This document shows, in pieces, positions 19,782 through 27,418 of a stretch of DNA of 41,303 bases (the stretch's first letter is position 1; the number at the start of each line of letters is the position of its first letter). The translations under genes were made by a program, and so were the position numbers. Below the pieces are notes generated by a model that was not told where the DNA came from, searched no databases, and worked only from the letters and a program-made list of their open reading frames with translations. The stretch covers positions 1 through 41,303 of the forward strand of contig SAJS01000030.1 of the NCBI GenBank assembly GCA_004017535.1, read 5' to 3'. The stretch is from Mesorhizobium sp. GTDB taxonomy: Bacteria > Pseudomonadota > Alphaproteobacteria > Rhizobiales > Rhizobiaceae.

Positions 19782-21311
19782 ATGAGTATCTTGGCGACAA
19801 TCAAGGATCATAGCGGCCGTATCTATCGCGGCATCCAGGCTCTGCTCGTGATGAGCATCGCGGCCACCGGGCTCGCGGCTTTCGCGCTGACGGAGAGCGC
19901 TGCCCGCGCCGGCGCGCTGACGATGTCGGCGGCATCGACCCTGATGGCGCTTCTGGTCTTGATGTATATGCGCTCGAGCGTCGTCCAGCGCCTGCAATCG
20001 GCGGAGGATGCCGAAGCCGAGAAGCACCGCTTTCTCACCGTCGATGCCATGACCGGCGCCATGACCCGGCGCTATTTCATCGAAGCCCTGCGCGACCGGC
20101 TGGGCGGTTTGCGCAATCGTCGCCAGGCAAGCCTCCTTCTGATCGACCTCGATCATTTCAAGCAGCTCAACGACACGTTCGGCCATCAGTTCGGCGATCT
20201 GGCGCTGGCGCATCTCGTCGGCGAAACGCAGCGCATCTTCGAGGACGGCGTCGTCGGCCGGCTCGGCGGCGACGAGTTCGGCGTCATGGTTCCGCATGGC
20301 GACGTCGCCGTCATCAATAAGGACGTGCGCCGGCTGCTCGATGCGATGCGGACCGGCAAAAGACATGAAGGCAAGATCATTCCGCTGTCGATCTCAGTGG
20401 GTGTGGCGCTTGCGCCCCTGCATGCTTCGAACGGCGCTGAGTTGATGTTGCTGGCCGACCTTGCGCTCTACGAAAGCAAGGCCGGCGGGCGGGGGCGCGT
20501 CACGGTCTTCGACGAGGAGATGCTGTCGGACAAACGCTATCGCCGGCTGGTGGAACGCGAGCTGCGCGCCGCGATCTATCTCGGCGAGCTGGAACTGCAC
20601 TACCAGCCGATCGTCGATCCCGACGGCTCGGTCGACGCGCTGGAGGGATTGATACGCTGGCGCCATCCCGTGCGCGGCTTGATCTCGCCGGCGGAATTCA
20701 TCCCGATCGCCGAGCGCTCGACCCTGATCGACATGATCGGCGAATGGGTCTTCAAACGCGCCTGCGCCGATATCGGGTATTTTCCCAGACGGCGCATCTC
20801 GATCAACGTCTCCGGCGAGCAGCTGAAGCGCGATGAGATCGTGACGATGTGCGATCGGGTCCTGCGCGAAACCGGCCGGTCCGCCTCGCAATTCATCATC
20901 GAGATCACCGAGACGGTGGCGACGGCCGCGACGCCGGAGGTCCTGAGGCGCCTGGAGGCGCTGCGCGGCCTCGGCTTCCACATCGCGCTCGACGACTTCG
21001 GTACCGGACATTGCGGTTTCAATTATCTGAAGTCGCTGCCCATCGACAGCGTCAAGATCGACCGCTCCTATATCCGCAGCCTCGCCCATGACCAGGTGGC
21101 GCAGATCTTCGTCTCGGCGCTTGCCCAGATCGCTCGCATCCAGGAGATCGCCATCGTCGCGGAAGGCGTCGAGACCGAGCAGGAATTCAGCCTCGCCCGA
21201 ACAGCCGGCTGCAGCCGCTTCCAGGGCTATTTTTTCGGCAAGCCGGCGCCACGCGACAAGGCAAGCGCCTTATGTGTCGCCGGCCGCGAGCCGCTCGCCC
21301 TCACGGCCTGA
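19782..21311 (+). CDS. Membrane-anchored GGDEF-EAL protein
   Basis: A 509-residue c-di-GMP enzyme with two N-terminal membrane helices (about 17-37 and 44-64). A GGDEF domain (about 80-245) has an intact GGDEF at residues 162-166. An EAL domain (about 256-500) has EGL in place of EAL (ALEGLIRW) and the remaining active-site set: SINVSG, FIIEITET, LDDFGTG, VKIDRSY, VAEGVET and QGYFFGKP. Both activities are plausible. The inhibitory RxxD site expected just before GGDEF is not clear; the sequence there is RIFEDGVVGRL. No periplasmic sensor domain is present: the helices are separated by only about seven residues. ATG 19782 lacks a strong ribosome-binding site. Confidence 0.93.
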   Translation: MSILATIKDHSGRIYRGIQALLVMSIAATGLAAFALTESAARAGALTMSAASTLMALLVLMYMRSSVVQRLQSAEDAEAEKHRFLTVDAMTGAMTRRYFIEALRDRLGGLRNRRQASLLLIDLDHFKQLNDTFGHQFGDLALAHLVGETQRIFEDGVVGRLGGDEFGVMVPHGDVAVINKDVRRLLDAMRTGKRHEGKIIPLSISVGVALAPLHASNGAELMLLADLALYESKAGGRGRVTVFDEEMLSDKRYRRLVERELRAAIYLGELELHYQPIVDPDGSVDALEGLIRWRHPVRGLISPAEFIPIAERSTLIDMIGEWVFKRACADIGYFPRRRISINVSGEQLKRDEIVTMCDRVLRETGRSASQFIIEITETVATAATPEVLRRLEALRGLGFHIALDDFGTGHCGFNYLKSLPIDSVKIDRSYIRSLAHDQVAQIFVSALAQIARIQEIAIVAEGVETEQEFSLARTAGCSRFQGYFFGKPAPRDKASALCVAGREPLALTA

Positions 21312-21441
21312 CAAACCCAAGCCGGCGAAAATCCTATTTTCCTTGCCCTCCCGGCGAACCCGTGTGACGATGGCCTTGGGAAGGGGTGAATAAACCCCGC
21401 TCGCGACGGCCGAACAGGCCGGCCGCCGCTCTGCATAGGGT

Positions 21442-21482
21442 GCGATCGGACGCAAAAACCGGTTTCCACTTTTGCTGATCGC
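21442..21482. repeat. Rhizobiales intergenic hairpin element, copy 1
   Basis: GCGATC (21442-21447) and GATCGC (21477-21482) close a hairpin whose interior contains AAAACCGGTTTCCACTTTT. This interior is a dispersed intergenic motif I know from many Rhizobiales genomes. A diverged copy lies at 34052-34087. Confidence 0.7.
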
Positions 21483-21514
21483 TCTCTTGGGAAACGCCTG
21501 AGTGGAGGTCAGCC

Positions 21515-23563
21515 ATGGGTACTCGCGCCGGAGGACGACGCACGGGACCGAAATGCATCGCCATAGTCGGTCCCTTTGCAAGCGGTAAGACGACACTTCT
21601 CGAAGCAATCCTCGCCCGCACGGGCGCCATTCCCCGCCAGTCACCCGTTTCATCGGGCAACACCGTCTCCGATCATTCGCCCGAAGCCCGCGCTCACGCC
21701 ATGAGCGTCGAGGCGACCTTCGCCACCACCGATTTCATGGGCGAGCAGATCACCTTCGTCGATTGCCCCGGCTCCATCGAATTCGCCTTCGAGGCCGAAC
21801 CCGTGCTTGCTGCGTGCGACCTTGCGGTCGTCGTCGCCGAGGCCGACGAGAAGAAGATCCCGGCGCTGCAGCTGATCATGCGCAAGCTCGACGATCTCGC
21901 CATTCCGCGCATCCTGTTCCTGAACAAGATCGACAAGGCGATCGCGGGCGTGCGCGAGACGCTGAAGATGCTGCAGCCGGCAAGCTCGGTTCCGCTGCTC
22001 TTACGCCAGATTCCGGTGCGCAAGGACGGCATCGTCATCGGCTCGATCGATCTGGCGCTGGAACGCGCCTACATCTATCGCGAATACGCCGAAAGCCAGG
22101 TCGCCGAGATCCCGAACGACGACAAGGCGCGCGAGCTGGAAGCGCGTTTCTCCATGCTGGAGACATTAGCCGATCACGACGATCACCTGATGGAACAATT
22201 GCTGGAGGAGATCGAGCCGCCGAAGGACGCGATCTTCGACGATCTCTCGGCTGACCTGCGCGCCGGCGCAGTGACGCCGGTGCTGATCGGCACGGCCGAG
22301 AAAGGCAACGGCGTGCTGCGCCTGTTGAAGGCCATTCGCCACGACGCGCCGGATGTCGAGGCGACGAGGAAGCGCCTTGGCGCGCCGGAAAGCCAGACGG
22401 TGGTGCAGGTGATGAAGACCATCCACACGGCGCATGGCGGCAAGCTTTCGGTATCGCGCGTGCTTTCAGGCCAACTGGCCGACGCGGCCGAGCTTTTCCT
22501 TTCCAACGGCGACACGACAAAGGTCTCCGGCATATACAGGATGCTCGGCAAGGACCAGATCAAGCAGACATCGGCCAAGGCGGGCGACACCGTCGCGCTC
22601 GGCAAGCTCGACAACGTCAAGACCGGCCAGACGCTGAGTTCGGCCAAGGGCGGCATCCGGCCATTGGTCACGTTAGAGCCGCCACAGCCCGTCTTCGCCT
22701 TCGCGCTTCGCCCCAAGGAGCGCAAGGACGAGGTCAAGATGTCGGCCGCTATCCAGCGGCTGGCCGAGGAAGACCCTTCGCTCAGCCTGCGTCACAATCA
22801 GGACTCGGCCGAGACCGTTCTGTCGGGCCATGGCGAGATGCATCTGCGCGTGGTGCGCGAGCGCCTTGAGGGCAAGAACCAGATTCCGATCGAGGGCCAT
22901 GCCCCGGCAGTGCCCTACCGCGAGACGATCCGCAAATCGGCACAGCAGCGCGGCCGCCACAAGAAGCAGTCCGGCGGGCACGGCCAGTTCGGCGACGTGG
23001 TGATCGAGATCAAGCCGCTGCCGCGCGGCTCCGGCTTCCAGTTCACCGACACCATCACCGGCGGCGTGGTGCCGAAGACTTACATCCAGTCGGTCGAGAC
23101 CGGCATCCGCGACTATCTGAAAACCGGCCCGCTCGGCTTCCCGGTCGTCGATGTCGCCGTCAACCTGTCGGACGGCTCCTACCATGCGGTCGACTCTTCG
23201 GACATGGCCTTCCAGATGGCGGCCAAGCTCGCGATGAAGGAAGGCATGGCCGCCTGCTCGCCGGTCCTGCTGGAGCCGGTGATGAAGGTCGAGATCGTCA
23301 CGCCTTCCGACGCGACGTCGAAGATCATCGCCCTTATCCCGCAGCGGCGCGGCCAAATCCTCGGCTATGACGCGCGGCCAGACTGGCCGGGCTGGGACGT
23401 CGTCGAGGCGACCATGCCGCAGGCCGAAATCGGTGACCTGATCATCGAGCTGCGCTCGGCCACCGCCGGCGTTGCCAGCTACAAGGCAACCTTCGACCAC
23501 ATGGCCGAGCTCACCGGCCGGCTCGCTGACGAGGCGATGAACGCCAACGGCAAGGCCGCCTGA
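21515..23563 (+). CDS. Elongation factor G-like GTPase paralogue
   Basis: A 682-residue translational-GTPase-family protein with the EF-G domain order (G, II, III, IV, V). The P-loop is GPFASGKTT (19-27) instead of the canonical AHIDAGKTT, and NKID (137-140) is intact. Switch II reads DCPGS (83-87), so Ser replaces the His that activates water in EF-G (DTPGH). Domain III-IV signatures include SGHGEMHLRVVRERL and QSGGHGQFGDVVIEI. It is not the housekeeping fusA: no ribosomal protein genes adjoin it, and the motif changes are typical of the EF-G-like group that is not essential for translocation. ATG 21515 has GGAGG upstream. Role unknown; a regulatory or stress-related ribosome factor is possible. 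Confidence 0.9.
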   Translation: MGTRAGGRRTGPKCIAIVGPFASGKTTLLEAILARTGAIPRQSPVSSGNTVSDHSPEARAHAMSVEATFATTDFMGEQITFVDCPGSIEFAFEAEPVLAACDLAVVVAEADEKKIPALQLIMRKLDDLAIPRILFLNKIDKAIAGVRETLKMLQPASSVPLLLRQIPVRKDGIVIGSIDLALERAYIYREYAESQVAEIPNDDKARELEARFSMLETLADHDDHLMEQLLEEIEPPKDAIFDDLSADLRAGAVTPVLIGTAEKGNGVLRLLKAIRHDAPDVEATRKRLGAPESQTVVQVMKTIHTAHGGKLSVSRVLSGQLADAAELFLSNGDTTKVSGIYRMLGKDQIKQTSAKAGDTVALGKLDNVKTGQTLSSAKGGIRPLVTLEPPQPVFAFALRPKERKDEVKMSAAIQRLAEEDPSLSLRHNQDSAETVLSGHGEMHLRVVRERLEGKNQIPIEGHAPAVPYRETIRKSAQQRGRHKKQSGGHGQFGDVVIEIKPLPRGSGFQFTDTITGGVVPKTYIQSVETGIRDYLKTGPLGFPVVDVAVNLSDGSYHAVDSSDMAFQMAAKLAMKEGMAACSPVLLEPVMKVEIVTPSDATSKIIALIPQRRGQILGYDARPDWPGWDVVEATMPQAEIGDLIIELRSATAGVASYKATFDHMAELTGRLADEAMNANGKAA

Positions 23564-23602
23564 ACAGGTCGGAGTGCCTGACGGGCTGTCTGCTGAAGAT
23601 AT

Positions 23603-23770
23603 GAAAACGGCGTCCGGTTCGCCCGGACGCCGTTTCAATTGCGGACCGTCTTCCTGGGAGGCAACGGCTGGTCCGCCGCATCCGGACAAATGGTTCGGAC
23701 GCGGTAGCTGCCTGAGCCCGGCCGTTCCGAGTGATGCCCCCATCTCTCGAACCGACCAACCGCGTCCTAT
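23603..23770 (-). ncRNA. Candidate structured small RNA with intrinsic terminator
   Basis: No convincing ORF covers this stretch, but it is dense in pairing. GGACGCGGT (23697-23705) is exactly complementary to ACCGCGTCC (23759-23767) and encloses a second hairpin (GTTCGAG...GATGGGGGCATC...CTCGGAAC on the minus strand). GCGGACC (23641-23647) pairs with GGTCCGC (23670-23676), its minus-strand loop reading TTGCCTCCCAGG. A 13-bp perfect stem (23605-23617 with 23623-23635) ends in TTTT on the minus strand, which gives the direction. The same stem may also serve the EF-G-like gene on the plus strand. The RNA would be about 165 bases; the 5' end is not fixed. Family unknown. Confidence 0.45.
23605..23635. 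terminator. Bidirectional 13-bp terminator hairpin
   Basis: The perfect stem AAACGGCGTCCGG/CCGGACGCCGTTT has a five-base loop. It lies 41 bases after the EF-G-like stop codon. T residues follow on both strands, but the run is better on the minus strand (TTTT against TTT), where it would end the RNA candidate at 23603-23770. Confidence 0.75.
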
Positions 23771-23803
23771 GCTCTAGTTAAACCATAGACTGCGTCTGCG
23801 ACA

Positions 23804-23832
23804 TGTTACCCGATGTTACATGTCACTGTTAC
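23804..23832. promoter_or_regulatory. Three GTAACA direct repeats (activator-box-like)
   Basis: On the minus strand GTAACA occurs at 23832-23827, 23819-23814 and 23809-23804, with repeat spacings of 13 and 10 bases, roughly one helical turn. They lie just upstream of the 5' end of the minus-strand RNA candidate, whose own -35 is poor, as expected for an activated promoter. The binding protein is unknown. Confidence 0.4.
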
Positions 23833-23880
23833 GTGTCGGATTCGGTCGTGTTTTTGCCGGCTCGAAGGCATGCGGGCAAC

Positions 23881-23996
23881 AAAAAAGCCGGATCAATAAA
23901 GATCCGGCTGAGTTTGATTGGAAGTGCCGATTAGGGCTAACCTCCAGAGGGGAACACTCGAGGGCGCTAATGGGAGGAGAACGCGCCCTAGAGATG
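23881..23996 (-). ncRNA. AbcR-like (alpha-r15) small RNA candidate
   Basis: The minus strand carries a compact sRNA of about 116 bases. Its first hairpin has the 7-bp stem AGGGCGC/GCGCCCT (23989-23983 with 23967-23961) and presents CTCCTCCCA in a 15-base loop, an anti-Shine-Dalgarno sequence containing the CUCCCA motif described for AbcR sRNAs. A weaker middle hairpin with CCCCTCTGGAGG follows. The end is a textbook terminator: AGCCGGATC/GATCCGGCT plus six T (23881-23909). A promoter-like sequence lies at 24003-24032. From memory, the AbcR genes of Sinorhizobium and abcR2 of Brucella lie beside lsrB/vtlR; here lsrB begins its 3' end about 775 bases away. AbcR RNAs repress many ABC-transporter mRNAs through Hfq. 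An alpha-r14-type RNA is the main alternative. Confidence 0.65.
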
Positions 23997-24002
23997 TCAC
24001 TA

Positions 24003-24032
24003 TATATGTGCTCATCATGCCCAAGAAACAAG
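24003..24032 (-). promoter_or_regulatory. Promoter of the AbcR-like sRNA
   Basis: On the minus strand CTTGTT (24032-24027) lies 17-18 bases upstream of ACATAT/CATATA (24009-24003). This resembles the rhizobial CTTGAC/CTATAT consensus and would start transcription near 23996. Confidence 0.5.
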
Positions 24033-24254
24033 CATCTATTTTGCAACACACGCATGCAAAAAGACGCAGGCTGTGGTCCAACCCATTCCAGAAAGCCGTA
24101 GGACCAGGAAAATCGCGGATTTCAAGCCGCTTTCCTGATCTAAAGCGACTGCTTAAATGCCAAATCAAGCCGATTTTGCTCCGAAATATAGGCGACTCGG
24201 CAAATGATGCCGTTTTCGGCAAGCCGGGGTTATTTTTGCGGCAGGAGATCGATG

Positions 24255-24755
24255 ATGCGGACTTTTTCAGCAATCGCCGGCAGCGCCCTGTTCCTTGTGG
24301 TCGCGCCGGGCGTTGTCGCCGGACTGATGCCCTGGCTGCTGACCGACCATTATCGCAAACCTCTGGCGACTGTGCCGGGCTTCGTGGCCGCGGGCTCCAT
24401 TCTCGTGATCGGAGCAGTTGCGATCCTGCTGCACGCCTTCGCCCGTTTTGCCCTCGAGGGGCTGGGCACGCCCGCCCCTGTGGCGCCGACGGAGAAACTG
24501 GTAGTGGGCGGCATCTACCGCCATGTCCGCAACCCGATGTACGTGGCCGTGCTGGCGATCATCCTCGGCCAGGTTCTCATCTTTTCGAGCTGGCCGGTGC
24601 TGCTCTATGGCCTGATCGCCGCGGCTGCTATGTTCTCGTTCGTCAAGATCTACGAAGAGCCGACGCTCGCCCAACGCTATGGCGAAGAATATGAAGTCTA
24701 CCGACGCGCCGTGCCCGGCTGGCTGCCACGCCTCACACCCTGGCGCGGGCATTAG
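24255..24755 (+). CDS. Isoprenylcysteine carboxyl methyltransferase-like membrane protein
   Basis: A 166-residue inner-membrane protein with about four hydrophobic segments. It carries the PEMT/ICMT methyltransferase signature: GGIYRHVRNPMYVAVLAIILGQ, then EEPTLAQRYGEEYEVYRRAVPGWLPR. These segments bind S-adenosylmethionine in the family. Bacterial members with no prenylated-protein substrate are common and their substrates are mostly unknown; lipids or isoprenoid compounds are likely. Two ATG codons lie at 24252 and 24255; AGGAG at 24243-24247 is better spaced for the second. The gene sits between the sRNA candidates and lsrB, convergent with lsrB. Confidence 0.85.
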   Translation: MRTFSAIAGSALFLVVAPGVVAGLMPWLLTDHYRKPLATVPGFVAAGSILVIGAVAILLHAFARFALEGLGTPAPVAPTEKLVVGGIYRHVRNPMYVAVLAIILGQVLIFSSWPVLLYGLIAAAAMFSFVKIYEEPTLAQRYGEEYEVYRRAVPGWLPRLTPWRGH

Positions 24756-24770
24756 TCCCGCCCGGCATTC

Positions 24771-25667
24771 TCAGTAAGACCAGCTGCGCGCCTTGGCGAT
24801 AACGAAATCGCGAAAAACGTGCAGCTTCGCCTGGTTCTTCATCGCGTCGGGATAGGCGAAATAGGTGTCGAAGGACGGCACCTCGGTCTCCGGCAGCAGC
24901 TGCACCAGGTTCGAGTCCTTGTTGATCACATAGTCCGGCAGCATGGCGATGCCCGCGCCGCCCTGCACCGCCCGCTTGATCGAAAGGATGTCGTTGATCT
25001 GCAGCGTCGGCACCCGCTGCGCGCCTTCGAAATCGCCGACCGTCTCTAGCCAGTTCAGCTCCGACAGATGCGAAGGCACTGGCACGCCGAAGGTGACGAT
25101 GCGATGGTTCCTGAGCTCCGCGATCGAGGCCGGCCTGCCGAACTTGGCGATGTAGGACGGCGCCGCATAGAGGTGAAAATGCACCGTGAACAGCCGCCGC
25201 TGGATAAGGTCGGGCTGCTGCGGCTGCCGCAGCCGAATCGCGCAATCGGCCTGGCGCATGGTGAGGTCTAGCTCCTCATTGGCCAGAATAAGCTGCAGGC
25301 TGATCTCGGGATAGAGCTCGATGAATTCCTGCACGCGTTCGGTCAGCCAGCCGGCGCCCAGACCCACCGTAGTTGTCACGCGAAGCACGCCCGACGGCCG
25401 GTCCTTGGTCTCGGTCAGCCGCGTCTTGATGGTTTCCAGCTTCATCAGCACGTCATGCGCCGTGCGGAAGAGCATCTCGCCCTGCTCGGTCAGCACCAAG
25501 CCACGCGCATGACGGTGGAAGAGTGCTACGCCGACATCATGCTCCAGCGCGCTGACTTGGCGCGAAATGGCCGATTGCGACAGATGCAGCGTCTCGGCGG
25601 CATGGGTGAACGACCCAGCCTCCGCCGCTGCGTGAAATACGCGTAGCTTGTCCCAGTCCAGCGCCAT
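24771..25667 (-). CDS. lsrB: LysR-type regulator LsrB/VtlR
   Basis: A 298-residue DNA-binding regulator. The winged helix-turn-helix spans residues 1-60 (MALDWDKLRVFHAAAEAGSF, then LHLSQSAISRQVSALE). The effector domain includes RVTTTVGLGAGWLTERVQEF and RQADCAIRLRQPQQPDLIQR, both very close to what I recall of Sinorhizobium LsrB and Brucella VtlR. In those genera it governs redox and LPS genes and nodulation or virulence; VtlR activates abcR2. One cysteine (Cys142) is present in the whole protein. It lies 72 bases after trxB on the same strand, so it is probably cotranscribed with it and tied to thiol redox state. Confidence 0.92.
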   Translation of the reverse strand: MALDWDKLRVFHAAAEAGSFTHAAETLHLSQSAISRQVSALEHDVGVALFHRHARGLVLTEQGEMLFRTAHDVLMKLETIKTRLTETKDRPSGVLRVTTTVGLGAGWLTERVQEFIELYPEISLQLILANEELDLTMRQADCAIRLRQPQQPDLIQRRLFTVHFHLYAAPSYIAKFGRPASIAELRNHRIVTFGVPVPSHLSELNWLETVGDFEGAQRVPTLQINDILSIKRAVQGGAGIAMLPDYVINKDSNLVQLLPETEVPSFDTYFAYPDAMKNQAKLHVFRDFVIAKARSWSY

Positions 25668-25739
25668 GATTCCCCTCGCGTTGCATTTGGCGTCTGAATG
25701 AAAAATCAGGCTTTTAAACGGCTTTTTTCAGCCGATTTG

Positions 25740-26714
25740 TCACTCCGCCGCTTCGCGGTGAACCTCGATGCCAGCCAGGTATTTTTCCGCCTCGAGCGCC
25801 GCCATGCAGCCGAGCCCCGCGGCCGTCACCGCCTGGCGGTAGACATCGTCCGTGACATCGCCGGCGGCGAACACGCCGGGCACGTCGGTGCGGGTCGAAT
25901 CGGGTGCCGTCCACAGGTAGCCGTTCGGCTTCTGCTTGAGCTTGCCGACGAACAGCTCGACCGCCGGCGCATGGCCGATCGCGACGAACACGCCGTCGAC
26001 CGGCAGCTTCGATTCCTGGCCGGTCACGACATTGCGCAGCGTCAGGCCTTCGACGGAAGGCGGCAGCGGCGCCTTGCCCGGACGTCCGGTGATCTCGTCC
26101 ACCACCGTGTCCCAGATGACGCGGACATTTTCCTTCGCAAGCAGCCGCTCGCGCAGGATGCGCTCGGCACGGAAATCGCTGCGCCGATGGATGACTGTAA
26201 CGCTTTTGGCGAGGTTCGACAGGTAGAGCGCTTCCTCGACCGCGGAATTGCCGCCGCCCACCACCGCGACGTCCTTGCCGCGGTAGAAGAAGCCGTCGCA
26301 GGTGGCGCAGGCCGACACGCCAAAGCCCATGAAGGTCTGCTCCGATGGGATGCCCAGCCACTTGGCCTGCGCGCCGGTGGCGATGATCAGCGCGTCCGCC
26401 GTGTAGACGGTGCCGGAATCGCCGGTGGCGCGAAACGGCCGCACATTGAGGTCGACCTCGGTGATGATGTCGTTGATGACATCGGTGCCGACATGCTCGG
26501 CCTGCGCCAGCATCTGGCTCATCAGCCAGGGGCCCTGGATCGGATCGGCGAAGCCCGGATAGTTCTCGACGTCGGTGGTGATCATCAATTGGCCGCCCTG
26601 CTGCAGGCCGGCGACCAGCATCGGCTTCAGCATGGCGCGGGCGGCATAGATCGCCGCCGTGTAGCCGGCCGGACCGGAACCGATGATGAGAACGGGCGCA
26701 TGTTTGGTGTTCAT
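25740..26714 (-). CDS. trxB: Thioredoxin reductase
   Basis: A 324-residue cytoplasmic flavoenzyme passing electrons from NADPH through FAD to thioredoxin. The FAD-binding fold starts VLIIGSGPAGYTAA (residues 8-21). The redox-active pair is CATC at 136-139, and VAVVGGGNSAVEEALYL is the NADPH-binding Rossmann motif. GVFAAGDVTD is the conserved second FAD motif. Length matches the E. coli enzyme. ATG 26714 (MNTKHAPV) with AGGGGA upstream is chosen over a 24-residue extension. Divergent from lrp, head of a trxB-lsrB unit. Confidence 0.97.
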   Translation of the reverse strand: MNTKHAPVLIIGSGPAGYTAAIYAARAMLKPMLVAGLQQGGQLMITTDVENYPGFADPIQGPWLMSQMLAQAEHVGTDVINDIITEVDLNVRPFRATGDSGTVYTADALIIATGAQAKWLGIPSEQTFMGFGVSACATCDGFFYRGKDVAVVGGGNSAVEEALYLSNLAKSVTVIHRRSDFRAERILRERLLAKENVRVIWDTVVDEITGRPGKAPLPPSVEGLTLRNVVTGQESKLPVDGVFVAIGHAPAVELFVGKLKQKPNGYLWTAPDSTRTDVPGVFAAGDVTDDVYRQAVTAAGLGCMAALEAEKYLAGIEVHREAAE

Positions 26715-26947
26715 GAAAAAGTCCCCTGCGGCTCCAGGCCGTGGTTTTGTCGAGGTTAATGTAAGGGTTGCAAACCATGGCAGCAAGACGAACGGACCGT
26801 CGTCCCCGGAAAGCTGCCGTCAGCCGGTTATTCGCAAAGTCGCAGCTTTTGTTACCTCCAAAAATCGCGTCGACGAGGGCTGGCGCGGACACAAAAGTCG
26901 TTTAATTACAAATTCGCGAAAGATTCTTGCGCAAAGCTGAGACCGCC

Positions 26948-27418
26948 ATGCCGCTGAAAGCCGATCTCGACGCCATCGACTGGAAGATCCTGCGCGAATT
27001 GCAAAGCGATGGCCGCATGACCAATGTCGAGTTGTCTAGCCGAGTCGGTATCTCGGCGCCGCCTTGCCTGCGCCGCGTCAGGCGGCTGGAAGAAGCCGGC
27101 ATCATCCGCGGCTACCGCGCGCTTCTCAATGCGCCGGCGCTCGGCATGGATGTCGTCGCCTTCTGCCTGATCGGCCTGCACCATCAGGCCGATGCCGAGC
27201 TGAAGACCTTCGCCGAACGCACGCGCGGCTGGCCGATCGTGCGCGACGCCTGGATGGTCTCGGGCGAATCCGATTTCCTGCTGCACTGCGTGGCGAGCGA
27301 CCTCGGCACCTTCCAGACCTTCGTCATCGAGGAACTGGCTTCGGCCCCGAACGTGGACACGGTGCGGACCGCGCTGACCATCCGCCGGGTCAAGGATGAA
27401 GGGCTTGTGGCTTTCTAA
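26948..27418 (+). CDS. lrp: Lrp/AsnC-family transcriptional regulator
   Basis: A 156-residue regulator. The N-terminal helix-turn-helix (DAIDWKILRELQSDGRMTNVELSSRVGIS, residues 6-34, then LRRVRRLEEAGIIRGYRA) is typical. The C-terminal RAM effector domain contains WMVSGESDFLLHCVASDLGTFQTFVIEEL, where amino acids or other small ligands bind in the octamer. It lies divergent from trxB, the same order I recall for the Sinorhizobium lrp-trxB-lsrB locus. ATG 26948 gives the usual N-terminus; a TTG seven codons upstream is possible. Its stop overlaps the convergent gmhB stop. Confidence 0.92.
   Translation: MPLKADLDAIDWKILRELQSDGRMTNVELSSRVGISAPPCLRRVRRLEEAGIIRGYRALLNAPALGMDVVAFCLIGLHHQADAELKTFAERTRGWPIVRDAWMVSGESDFLLHCVASDLGTFQTFVIEELASAPNVDTVRTALTIRRVKDEGLVAF

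Noticed and set aside
23697-23767. tRNA gene (71 bases closed by a 9-bp stem)
   Set aside because: Length and closing stem suggest a tRNA, but no D arm, anticodon arm and T-loop set can be arranged on either strand.
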